Shown piece after piece: positions 1 to 5,829 of a stretch of 5,930 bases of DNA. The stretch is from a bacterium. Its GTDB lineage: Bacteria; Vulcanimicrobiota; Vulcanimicrobiia; Vulcanimicrobiales; Vulcanimicrobiaceae. The stretch lies in the NCBI GenBank assembly GCA_021807065.1, contig JAKAPO010000162.1, positions 1 to 5,930 on the forward strand. The letters run 5' to 3'. The notes beneath the pieces were generated by a model. The model made no database searches. It was not told the origin of the DNA and saw only the letters and a program-made list of their open reading frames with translations. Position 1 is the first letter of the stretch, and each line of letters starts with the position of its first letter. The translations under genes and the position numbers were made by a program.

Positions 1-690
1 CTCGCCTTGCAGCGTCGTCGCGTAATACTCGTCGACCGCCTGCCGTTCGTTTTTGAGTTCCTGGCGATATTCTGCCAAGACGACATCGCGGATACCCCGA
101 ACCACCTCGTTCAAACCGCCTTTCTGCGCAGATTGAGCGACCTCGTAAACGTCGGCTCGCTGGCGCGCGGCGACCAACGAGTCGGCGATTCGTTGCGAGA
201 GTTTGCCGGCGGCGGTCGCGATGCCGTCGTTTGCAATAAGGCCCGCCCCCTTCAACGAATCAGCCAGACGGTCGAAGTTCGTAGGCATCACGTAGACGCC
301 TGCGACGGTACCGAGCGCGCGAACATATCCGAGAATGGCCTGGTTCTCCATATTCCAGCGGTAGGCGAGATCAGAAGAAGTCTGACATTCCGAGTCGCCT
401 CTGGACGGCGAGGTCTCCTTCGGCACAACGCCTACGGGGACAGGCGTGGGCTCCGGCTTGCGCGTCGGCAAATCAGACCAAAGCGGGCGTCCGTCTACGC
501 TGGTAAGTCGATCGTACTCTTGAAAGCGTAAACACGACCCGTAAAGGTCGTCGGAAACGGCCGCGAAGCCCGTCCCTGCATCCACCGTAGCCTTCACATA
601 TTCCCGCACCGCGCCAAGATGAAGGGAATGGCTATTGCATCCGCTCAGCAAAAATAATACCGCAAGGTTAAAGCAGGCAAGGCGCGCCAT
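1..690 (-). CDS. putative lipoprotein, function unknown (partial, runs off the left edge)
   Basis: The frame is open for 230 codons from an ATG at 690 to the window edge, with no stop, so the C-terminus is missing. The N-terminus is a lipoprotein signal: a short basic start (MAR), a hydrophobic stretch, and the lipobox LLSGC with the acylated Cys at residue 18. The protein is therefore predicted to be exported and membrane-anchored. Residues 78-90 are proline-rich (linker-like), and Cys53 and Cys102 could pair. From about residue 105 on it looks helical, with charged heptad-like stretches at 195-225. I recognise no family. The same frame is open upstream to another ATG at 774, which would add 28 basic residues and make an unusually long signal, so 690 is preferred. 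Neither start has a clear ribosome binding site. It reads in the same direction as tnsABC but 710 bases further on, so it may be cargo or flanking DNA. The reading frame is clear and the role is unknown. Confidence 0.68.
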   Translation of the reverse strand, partial: MARLACFNLAVLFLLSGCNSHSLHLGAVREYVKATVDAGTGFAAVSDDLYGSCLRFQEYDRLTSVDGRPLWSDLPTRKPEPTPVPVGVVPKETSPSRGDSECQTSSDLAYRWNMENQAILGYVRALGTVAGVYVMPTNFDRLADSLKGAGLIANDGIATAAGKLSQRIADSLVAARQRADVYEVAQSAQKGGLNEVVRGIRDVVLAEYRQELKNERQAVDEYYATTLQGE

Positions 691-770
691 GCCGCGATAC
701 TGGGGAAACAGTCGCGACCGACCACCAGCGCTTGTGCCCAAGACGGTTCGGATGCTGCGTGACTTCGACT

Positions 771-974
771 TCATGGTAAGACCGGCGCGGCATAAGGCTC
801 GGAAACGCACATATCAGAGTCCTTTTGAAGCTGGACGGCTTCAGTGGAGTGGGTCGTGCTCGGCTCGTGCTGCACGAGAGTCTTGTTCTCGTCACCTACC
901 ACGAGAGCGGCTGGCCATGGTGGCTCCCGGCAAGGGTCGTTTATGCAGCAAATGACCGACCAAAAGAGACGCAA
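771..974 (-). CDS. doubtful small ORF, 67 aa, overlapping the upstream start of the lipoprotein frame
   Basis: A TTG-initiated frame of 67 codons ends in a TGA that shares bases with the alternative lipoprotein ATG at 774 (ATGA overlap), an arrangement typical of translationally coupled genes. The translation starts with a short hydrophobic Cys-containing stretch and then turns polar (Glu, Thr, Ser, Gln). I recognise no family. There is no ribosome binding site, and the palindrome cluster at 851-906 lies inside it. The frame could be chance, in which case the overlap is coincidental. It is kept only because the stop/start overlap would favour the longer lipoprotein. Confidence 0.15.
   Translation of the reverse strand: MRLFWSVICCINDPCREPPWPAALVVGDENKTLVQHEPSTTHSTEAVQLQKDSDMCVSEPYAAPVLP
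864..878. repeat. 15-bp palindrome CTCGTGC-T-GCACGAG
   Basis: Seven-base perfect arms surround a single central base, an operator-like geometry. Related copies sit close by: TCGTGCTCGG at 854-863, and TCTCGT at 887-892 paired with ACGAGA at 901-906. The cluster is about 90-170 bases upstream of the lipoprotein starts on the minus strand, so it could be a regulator binding region for that gene. That role is inference from position and symmetry only. Confidence 0.4.
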
Positions 975-1061
975 TAGCCGATCTCAGTATCGCACGTTCC
1001 GAACTCGTAGAAAAGGGTGGCGAGTTGATTTAATGCACGAGCCGCTGCGCATATACGCACG

Positions 1062-1076
1062 GCGCCCCGCGGGCGC
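1062..1076. repeat. GC-rich dyad GCGCCC-CGC-GGGCGC
   Basis: Six-base perfect arms are separated by three bases, next to a weaker TGCG/CGCA dyad at 1046-1059. All-GC arms of this length are expected now and then in GC-rich DNA, and no T-tract follows on either strand, so it is not a convincing terminator. Confidence 0.2.
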
Positions 1077-1229
1077 GGACAATGAGGGCCCCTGCGTACC
1101 GTTGGCGAACGCGGCGGATCGGACCAGCAGAGCGCCCTCAACGGCAGGCCGGACCGCGTCTTCCTATGCGCAGCAGTAAAATCGCTCCCCCCTGTTGCTG
1201 CCTGTAGCACAGTCCGGCCACCTTGATTG

Positions 1230-1243
1230 CGAACATTTGTTCT
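1230..1243. promoter_or_regulatory. LexA-like dyad CGAACATTTGTTCT (weak)
   Basis: The core GAACATTTGTTC has 5-base arms (GAACA/TGTTC) around TT and resembles the Gram-positive-type SOS box GAAC-N4-GTTC. No gene starts immediately beside it: tnsC ends on one side at 1400, and the nearest start on the other side is the lipoprotein frame more than 450 bases away. The half-sequence GCGAACAT recurs at 1267-1274, 38 bases after the copy at 1229-1236. It may be a chance match or part of a transposase-binding array. Confidence 0.18.
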
Positions 1244-1341
1244 TGATGTTGTCCCTTGAGTTCTCGGCGAACATCCATGGTCTAAAATGCAAGGGACGGA
1301 AGGGTCCACGAGGTCACTCGGCTGCCCGCCGTCAAGAGCAT

Positions 1342-1379
1342 CTTGGGCGAGGGCTTACAACCCCCCATGCTCGCCCAAG
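1342..1379. terminator. 10-bp perfect inverted repeat after tnsC; possible terminator or processing hairpin
   Basis: CTTGGGCGAG at 1342-1351 and CTCGCCCAAG at 1370-1379 are perfect complements around an 18-base loop. The structure starts 21 bases past the tnsC stop codon, where a transcription stop for the tnsABC operon would be expected. No run of U follows on the minus strand, so it is not a textbook intrinsic terminator. It could instead be a 3' stabilising hairpin, a Rho-linked site or a DNA recombination site. The dyad is certain, its role is not. Confidence 0.4.
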
Positions 1380-1399
1380 CACCAGCATCCGTCGGCTCA

Positions 1400-2317
1400 T
1401 CAGCCTTCTCTCTGATTTCGACGCGAAGAGGGCGGACTATACCCACAGGACTCCAGCACAGCCTCCGTGATCTCTTCAGCACCAGACTCAATGGCATAGA
1501 TCGATGCCTTTTCCGTTAGGCGACAGATCTCGCCAATCGTCCCTTCTGAAAGAGCTAAGAGTTTTGTTGCTATAGCGGCGCTTGTGAGGTTGGAAGGCTT
1601 TCGCAGCAGCAGCAACGGTTCGATTGCGGCTAGCAAACGTAGATACTCGGTATCCAGTTGCCAACGGGGGAGCACGGCGGGCTCGAAACGGTTAGCGATC
1701 TGCGGATCCGTCTGAAGAACGTTGAACGCATCTCTTGTTCCGAGCGCCACAATCGACATTCGAAGTTCGTTTCCGAGGTACTTGAGTACGTTAAGCAGCT
1801 GCCGTTGTTTAATCACCGATCCCGCGAGAAGATGCTGGATCTCGTCGATGATGAGCACCTTCGTTCCTACAATATCTAAGAAACGTTGCACTTGAAGTTG
1901 CCGTTGATCGTTTCTAGCAGACATTCGCACCGGTGCGTAGATACTTTCGAGGATGATGTTATAAAAGCGTCCTTCGTCAGGCGTCGGCGGCGCCTGAATC
2001 TTGATGACGTGATGCTGCGAATCGTGAACGTTCAGCTCGTTACAGGGCAAGTGGTTAGCAAAAAATCGTTCCGCGATCATCGTTTTCCCATTATTCGTAT
2101 CACCGACGATCAGCATGTGTGGCATTCGATGATAGCGCGGCAATGCATACAGGTCTTCGAGCTTCGCGAGAATTGCTTCCGCACGTGGATAGCGCACCCA
2201 AGCGAGGCCATTCATGCTATCGTGGATGCGAGCGATCCGTTCGTCAGCCACGGTCAACGTCAAACGGGATGATTGGTTCGTCGAAAATTGAGAGATGCGG
2301 AACGTCTGCCTTCTCAT
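1400..2317 (-). CDS. tniB: TnsC/TniB-like AAA+ ATPase, transposition regulator
   Basis: This ATPase normally polymerises on DNA and links the transposase to the target complex. For a 305-residue product from the ATG at 2317, the Walker A motif GDTNNGKT is at about 72-79 and the Walker B motif VLIIDE at about 154-159. A TniB-like signature ADERIARIH...RYPRA precedes the ATPase, and an Arg-containing IANRFE follows it. The length fits small TniB proteins of around 300 residues rather than the much larger Tn7 TnsC. The start is uncertain. The frame is open to a TTG at 2452, which would overlap tnsB by about 200 bases. A GTG at 2251, overlapping the tnsB stop, gives 283 residues and is the main alternative. 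None has a strong ribosome binding site, so translation is probably coupled to tnsB. The product family is secure from the motifs. Confidence 0.88.
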   Translation of the reverse strand: MRRQTFRISQFSTNQSSRLTLTVADERIARIHDSMNGLAWVRYPRAEAILAKLEDLYALPRYHRMPHMLIVGDTNNGKTMIAERFFANHLPCNELNVHDSQHHVIKIQAPPTPDEGRFYNIILESIYAPVRMSARNDQRQLQVQRFLDIVGTKVLIIDEIQHLLAGSVIKQRQLLNVLKYLGNELRMSIVALGTRDAFNVLQTDPQIANRFEPAVLPRWQLDTEYLRLLAAIEPLLLLRKPSNLTSAAIATKLLALSEGTIGEICRLTEKASIYAIESGAEEITEAVLESCGYSPPSSRRNQREG

Positions 2318-4124
2318 TTGCGACGACACCGTCGTCGCGCGCCTTGGGACGGAAGACTTCAGCGTTACGTTTGCGCGAACGTTGCCGTCGCGCGCGTTTC
2401 GTCTCGACGATTGCCTCTTCGCGTCGCTTCCGAAGGCGCTCGAACGTTTCAAAAATCAACTCTTCGTCCGCCTCCCGCTTGCCATCGTCGAGAATCCGAC
2501 GCATCACCTCGCGCAGTTCCCACACGGTCATCGATGGGCGGCGCATATCACGATAGGGAATCTCGTAGTATTGTTTTGTTTCGGCATCCCAAAAATAGAC
2601 GCGGCTGATATCGGCCGGGTCACGCCGGAAAATGTAGTTCGGCTTGCGGCCGTTGCTCGGACTACTCATATAGCGGCGCAGGACGTCGCTGTAGTAGTTG
2701 ATGCGGTCAATTTTCACGCCATAGTTCTGTACGGTGCGCTTTTGGAACGGCATGAAATCGAGCCTTATGCGCTCTGGGTCGCTGGGCCGCAGCGGGTGGC
2801 CCATGCCCCGAGTGGTCGGGGTGCCGAGGATCGCCTGCTTCCACTTCGTGAGCGGTGAGACGCCGATTCCTGAATGCACTTTATGGTGATAGACGCCAGT
2901 AATGTACTCAGCGACGTATCCTTCGAGCTCCGAGAGCGTGAGGGCGGCCTCATTCTCAGAATCATAACATCCCTTCTGCACCGGGTTAGAGAATGTTGTG
3001 CCGGGAAGCTTATGGATCTCGATCGCAAGCGTACGCATCATCCGTTCGATGAACGGTCCGAAGTGCGGGTTGGCAATCGGCCGGTAGACGAGTTCGATGT
3101 CGTATTGGTCACACGCTCGTTGAAGCATCTCGCCGCGGAATTCTTTTGCGTTATCGAGATGCAACGTTGCGGGGAAACCCCAGCACGGCCATGAGGTCGA
3201 TATGCCATGCTTTGCAAGCCAGGTCTCCTTGCCAAGCACCGCGTGGGCCATGCAAAGCCCAGTGTTATTGGCGCCCGGAGGATCAAGCGAGATATAGAAG
3301 CCGACCACCATACGGCTGAAGAGGTCCATGGCAAGCGTAATCCAAGGGCGACCGACCGAGAGGCGCATCTCCTCGTCTACAACGGTCACGTCGAGCTTGG
3401 TGTGATCAATCTGCACGATCTGCAGCGGGCGCTGCGCTTCGGTGTAATGCCCCGGCCGTGCTTCAAGCCGATCGTCAGCTCTCTTGCCATGATTGCGACG
3501 GCGCAGCCTCGTTCGTTCCGATACTGCGAGAATTCGCCGACCGACCGTGCTTGCATGGGGAGCGGGGAGGCCAGCATTTCGGCAAAGCCGTGCAACCTCG
3601 TCGGCCGTTCCCTTCACGCTATGCTGTTGTTTTGTGAGGTAGAACTGCTCAATGGCCGTGTCGATGATTGCGTCGATCTCCGGCCGTAGCCGTTTTTTGC
3701 CGCGCCCGCCATTCGGTTTCACCGGCAGGAGCGTCGAGAGTTTGTTACCTGAAGTGAGAAATGCACGCATCCAGCGGTACATCGTCGGCGCGCTCACGCC
3801 GAAGGCTCGCGCGTGCTCCGCAATAAGGCTGCGAGGTGGTCGGATCATGGCGAGCAGTGGTTTGATGGCATCGCGCCGACGGCGCGCCTCATCCCAATCT
3901 GCGCCGTCGAGTTGCGTGAGGTCAGGCAACGGCTCCGGCGCTGCCGCCGAGGCCGTTCGCGGTTGTAGATCCGCAATTGCCATGCGCTCCGATTCATTCG
4001 TGGTGATGTCGCGAACTATTACCGTGTCCACATCGAGAACGTGGTCGATCACGAAATAGCGGCCTTTAGCCTCTATTTCGACGCCGGGCTCAATCGCGAA
4101 ACCGCGACCTACCCCGGTAGCCAC
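2244..4124 (-). CDS. tnsB: TnsB/TniA-type DDE transposase (Mu/rve family)
   Basis: It should bind the element ends and carry out 3'-end cutting and strand transfer. From the GTG at 4124 it is 626 residues. A helix-turn-helix-like region lies at about 101-125 (SLIAEHARAFGVSAPTMYRW), followed by the RNase-H-fold integrase core with D240 in QIDHTKLD, D324 in LHLDNAKE and E360 in FIERM. The second Asp and the Glu are separated by 35 residues, the classic DD(35)E spacing, so the catalytic set is complete. A Mu-type C-terminal beta region follows (around KPNYIFRRDPADISRVYFWD), then a strongly basic helix (about 565-590) and an acidic/hydrophobic tail that may contact TnsC. The frame is open back to a GTG at 4223, deep inside tnsA. 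The 4124 start, overlapping the tnsA stop by 16 bases, is the more usual arrangement. It overlaps tnsC at its 3' end. Confidence 0.92.
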   Translation of the reverse strand: MATGVGRGFAIEPGVEIEAKGRYFVIDHVLDVDTVIVRDITTNESERMAIADLQPRTASAAAPEPLPDLTQLDGADWDEARRRRDAIKPLLAMIRPPRSLIAEHARAFGVSAPTMYRWMRAFLTSGNKLSTLLPVKPNGGRGKKRLRPEIDAIIDTAIEQFYLTKQQHSVKGTADEVARLCRNAGLPAPHASTVGRRILAVSERTRLRRRNHGKRADDRLEARPGHYTEAQRPLQIVQIDHTKLDVTVVDEEMRLSVGRPWITLAMDLFSRMVVGFYISLDPPGANNTGLCMAHAVLGKETWLAKHGISTSWPCWGFPATLHLDNAKEFRGEMLQRACDQYDIELVYRPIANPHFGPFIERMMRTLAIEIHKLPGTTFSNPVQKGCYDSENEAALTLSELEGYVAEYITGVYHHKVHSGIGVSPLTKWKQAILGTPTTRGMGHPLRPSDPERIRLDFMPFQKRTVQNYGVKIDRINYYSDVLRRYMSSPSNGRKPNYIFRRDPADISRVYFWDAETKQYYEIPYRDMRRPSMTVWELREVMRRILDDGKREADEELIFETFERLRKRREEAIVETKRARRQRSRKRNAEVFRPKARDDGVVANEKADVPHLSIFDEPIIPFDVDRG

Positions 4125-4864
4125 ACGTTGCTCGACATCGTCAGGGGTCGCTCGAGATCGGCCGAGATATTCCGGAGGCCAACAAGACACCAAAGGGTTG
4201 GAATGAGTTGAGCGCGGTTCCACTCATCGACACAACAGGTTTCAAGAAGTGCCTGAATCGGTGAAAATTTCAGGCGGCGCAGCGCGGATAGCAGCTGCTC
4301 CTCATGGATGGGGTCTGGGGCGCATCGCCGGTACGGAAGAAGGAAACGTGCGTTGTCGAGGTAGGGTGTCCGGATTTCGACCTCCGTCAGGATTCGATAG
4401 TCCCACCCCTCGCGGAGAGCAAAGCGCTTGGCAGCGAGGAGACGCGGCTTCAGGTCGGACCAACGCGCGAAGAGCTCTTTGCGATACTTTACATCGACCA
4501 GCAGCGGCCGCCGCCCGACATATGCATGGTAGGTCACGAGGAAGTCGGGAACGCCAGGAGGGGAGCGGCGCCCAGCGCGCTCGTAGCGCAGCTTGACCGG
4601 CTGCTCCTGGTAGGCAAGAACCGCTTCGTCGAACTCCAATATCGTCGCGAGATCGCGCTCAAGCGAGGATTCAAAGGAGACCATCCGACCGTTCTTTCGG
4701 CTTGGCAACAGCCCTGTCACGCTCCGACGGTTCGGCGGTATCGTCCGAACGCTCACAAGCCCCTCCGATTCGAGCAACTGGTCTCGTATGCTTTGCTTCA
4801 AGCCGTAACTAAACTCATCCTCTTTATTGCCTAGTCTTGCCAACTTTGCGTATTTCCGCTGCAT
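4109..4864 (-). CDS. tnsA: TnsA-type endonuclease of a heteromeric Tn7-like transposase
   Basis: TnsA cuts the 5' ends of the transposon so that TnsB and TnsA together free it by cut-and-paste. This 251-residue protein is close to the Tn7 TnsA length. The N-terminal nuclease fold shows the restriction-enzyme-like residues in order: Glu in SFESSLERD (E65/E69), Asp107 in PGVPDF, and Lys126 in LVDVKY. The C-terminal part (about 175-251) matches the helical TnsA C-domain that contacts TnsC, including the stretch RAQLIPTLWCLVGLRNISADL. The ATG at 4864 is preceded by a good ribosome binding site (AAGGGG, six bases away). It is the first gene of the tnsA-tnsB-tnsC operon and lies only 38 bases from the proposed terminus. 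Its presence separates this element from tniABQ-only transposons, which lack the endonuclease. Confidence 0.9.
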   Translation of the reverse strand: MQRKYAKLARLGNKEDEFSYGLKQSIRDQLLESEGLVSVRTIPPNRRSVTGLLPSRKNGRMVSFESSLERDLATILEFDEAVLAYQEQPVKLRYERAGRRSPPGVPDFLVTYHAYVGRRPLLVDVKYRKELFARWSDLKPRLLAAKRFALREGWDYRILTEVEIRTPYLDNARFLLPYRRCAPDPIHEEQLLSALRRLKFSPIQALLETCCVDEWNRAQLIPTLWCLVGLRNISADLERPLTMSSNVWLPG

Positions 4865-4870
4865 TATCGT

Positions 4871-4876
4871 CCCCTT
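4871..4876 (-). promoter_or_regulatory. ribosome binding site of tnsA
   Basis: AAGGGG on the minus strand, six bases before the ATG at 4864, is the clearest Shine-Dalgarno sequence of the operon and fixes the tnsA start. The downstream genes overlap their predecessors and have no comparable site. Confidence 0.65.
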
Positions 4877-4886
4877 GGTCTCACAG

Positions 4887-4902
4887 CCTTTGCCGTTTTA
4901 CA
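4887..4902 (-). repeat. putative terminal sequence of the Tn7-like element (TGTAAAACGGCAAAGG inward)
   Basis: Read towards tnsA it begins TGT, as Tn7/Tn5053-type ends do. On the plus strand it ends ...ACA at 4900-4902. If correct, the five bases GCAAG at 4903-4907 would be one copy of the target duplication. No GCAAG-TGT junction was seen at the other side, so the end is supported by position and by its first bases but not by a matched duplication. Weak similarity to 1281-1295 (TCTAAAATGCAAGGG) could mark a TnsB-binding repeat of the other end. Confidence 0.45.
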
Positions 4903-4937
4903 GCAAGAGTCGCAGCGGAGGGGAGGCGGGGGCGGGA

Positions 4938-4953
4938 CCGCCGTTGTCGGCGG
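4938..4953. repeat. short hairpin CCGCCG-TTGT-CGGCGG
   Basis: Six-base all-GC perfect arms enclose a four-base loop in the strip between the transposon edge and the Doc fragment. No T-tract follows on either strand. It may be a remnant terminator or simply GC-rich chance. Confidence 0.25.
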
Positions 4954-4982
4954 CGCGCTCTAGCTCACCGAATTGCCCGACG

Positions 4983-4997
4983 GCCTTAAGCTAAGGC
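4983..4997. promoter_or_regulatory. operator-like palindrome GCCTTA-AGC-TAAGGC before the Doc fragment
   Basis: Six-base perfect arms around three bases end ten bases before the ATG at 5008. Toxin-antitoxin operons are often controlled at such dyads, but they normally lie upstream of the antitoxin gene, which is absent here. The second arm contains AAGG, the only ribosome-binding-like sequence near the ATG, at a long spacing of 11 bases. Confidence 0.3.
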
Positions 4998-5007
4998 AGA
5001 AGCGATC

Positions 5008-5328
5008 ATGAAGCGGCGCCGCGACGTGCTGCGCGAGCTCGGGTTGTTGGAGTCGGCGCTCGCGCGGCCGCACAATGCGGATGCGCACGACGGCGAAGCG
5101 ACGATTCCGAAGCTTGCTGCGCTCTACGCGCTCGGTGTTAATCGTGATCATCCGTTTATCGACGGCAATAAGCGCGTCGGCTTGGTGCTGCTCGATTTAT
5201 TCCTCACGCTCAATGGTTATGAACTGCGCGCATCGGATGCGCGGTGCTACGAGGCGATCGTAAGCGCGGCGGGCGGCGATATGACGGAGGTGGAATTCGT
5301 CACGTGGGTCGAAGCCCACGCGATGTAG
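5008..5328 (+). pseudogene. doc: Doc/Fic-family toxin, N-terminally truncated, antitoxin not found
   Basis: Doc toxins use a Fic fold to modify a cellular target; phage P1 Doc phosphorylates elongation factor Tu. The 106-residue product keeps GLLESALARPHN (12-23), the helix before the active site, and the full Fic motif HPFIDGNKR at 48-56 with His48, Asn54, Lys55 and Arg56. After it come the usual FLTLNGYEL and a complete C-terminus. Family members are about 125-130 residues. The first 18-25 residues, including the usual segment ending in GG-x-x-GxRD, are replaced by MKRRRDVLREL, and the frame is closed by a TAA 21 bases upstream of the ATG. No Phd/AbrB-type antitoxin lies between here and tnsA. 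This looks like a remnant left by insertion or deletion near the transposon edge. A shortened but translated protein cannot be excluded, since the catalytic motif is intact. Confidence 0.75.
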
Positions 5329-5373
5329 GCCAGGTGAGATGATTCTGCGCGCCTCGGTCGTACGTTCACTAGC

Positions 5374-5829
5374 GTGAAATCGCATTATACCGTCGGCAAC
5401 GTCGCTGCGCTCATGCGCGACGCATCGAAGTCGACGACGTATAAGCCGGCTCTGCTGAAGGCCATGGCGCGCCTTGCGCATCGCGATGAATCACTGATCG
5501 TTCCGATCGCGAACCTCGGCGAAGAATTTGTTCGGCTTTACTGGGATCAGACGGTCATCTATCACCTTCGACAGGCTGCCGTCTTAAGCAAAGAAGCAAC
5601 GGCAGTAAAATTGATACGCGAGACCGCACATACACACAACGTACGGAGACCGAGCGACTTATCGACAAAAGACCGCGAGCTTCTCATTTCGAAGATGGCC
5701 AAACTCCTCACGGTGAACGTTCTCTCCGCTTTTCACGCAAGCAAACCCAACGCGATGAACGCACTCTACACCTGGGATAAAGCAGCCGCGTGCATAATGT
5801 TCTCGCCGGAATCGATAACGTCCTTATAA
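5374..5829 (+). pseudogene. HNH-endonuclease-like protein, N-terminal fragment
   Basis: The 151-residue product resembles the N-terminal helper region of large HNH restriction-type endonucleases. These typically open with a TTYKPALLKA-like helix (here 21-30), then an IPIANLGEEFVRLYW-like segment (44-57), then a region ending in an LYTW...FSPES-like stretch (131-147) before the HNH nuclease domain. The HNH domain itself is absent: the frame stops at TAA (5827-5829), three bases before what looks like an IS21-type terminus. The gene was therefore probably cut in two, with the rest beyond that element. The GTG at 5374 is the only start in the open frame (in-frame stop at 5335) and has no ribosome binding site. 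A TACGTT sequence eight bases before it could be a -10 element of a leaderless transcript, but this is speculative. The family assignment is from remembered pattern, with moderate confidence. Confidence 0.62.

Larger units (their letters stand above)
775..1399. other. gene-poor interval between tnsC and the lipoprotein gene
   Basis: About 600 bases contain no reading frame that looks like a real protein on either strand. The open frames present are short, start with GTG or TTG, lack ribosome binding sites and have low-complexity Arg/Ser/Pro-rich or Cys-rich translations. No TniQ/TnsD-like protein is encoded here, although that gene commonly follows tnsC. The interval holds several short structured sites listed separately: a palindrome cluster (851-906), a GC-rich dyad (1062-1076), a LexA-like dyad (1230-1243) and a hairpin (1342-1379). 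The left end of the Tn7-like element may lie here but could not be fixed. Confidence 0.55.
1400..4902 (-). mobile_element. core of a Tn7/Tn5053-like transposon (tnsA-tnsB-tnsC), left end unresolved
   Basis: Three overlapping minus-strand genes encode the heteromeric transposase set: a TnsA endonuclease, a TnsB/TniA DDE transposase and a TniB-like TnsC ATPase. The edge beside tnsA is placed at 4902 because the inward-reading sequence starts TGTAAAACGGC, 38 bases before the tnsA start, matching the TGT...ACA rule for this superfamily and the usual closeness of tnsA to its end. The opposite end was not found. Weak look-alikes of the terminus occur at 1176-1184 and 1281-1295. No target selector (TniQ/TnsD) lies in the window, so the element is either longer than the window or degraded. 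Confidence 0.72.

Noticed and set aside
7..531. 174-codon plus-strand frame at the left edge
   Set aside because: It lies antisense to the open minus-strand lipoprotein frame, which has a clean lipobox and a continuous reading frame. The plus-strand translation is Arg-rich with no recognisable motif.
844..1179. 111-codon plus-strand frame in the gene-poor interval
   Set aside because: Its translation is rich in Arg, Ser and Ala with no domain-like pattern, it has no ribosome binding site, and it crosses the palindrome cluster.
1203..1219. TGTAGCACAGTCCGGCC as the left transposon end
   Set aside because: Only the first four bases and a few scattered positions match the proposed tnsA-side end, and the preceding bases do not match GCAAG.
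941..1309. 122-codon minus-strand frame considered as a TniQ remnant after tnsC
   Set aside because: It starts with GTG without a ribosome binding site, lacks zinc-finger Cys/His spacing and other TniQ-like sequence, and reads as low-complexity.
1886..2858. several plus-strand frames of 110-190 codons across tnsC and the 3' part of tnsB
   Set aside because: They are antisense to genes with complete catalytic motifs and show no protein-family features of their own.
4304..4834. 176-codon plus-strand frame opposite tnsA
   Set aside because: It is a shadow of the tnsA reading frame, whose catalytic residues and ribosome binding site are clear.
5361..5366. TACGTT as a -10 promoter element for the HNH fragment
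   Set aside because: A six-base match without a -35 partner or conserved context is too weak to list as a feature.
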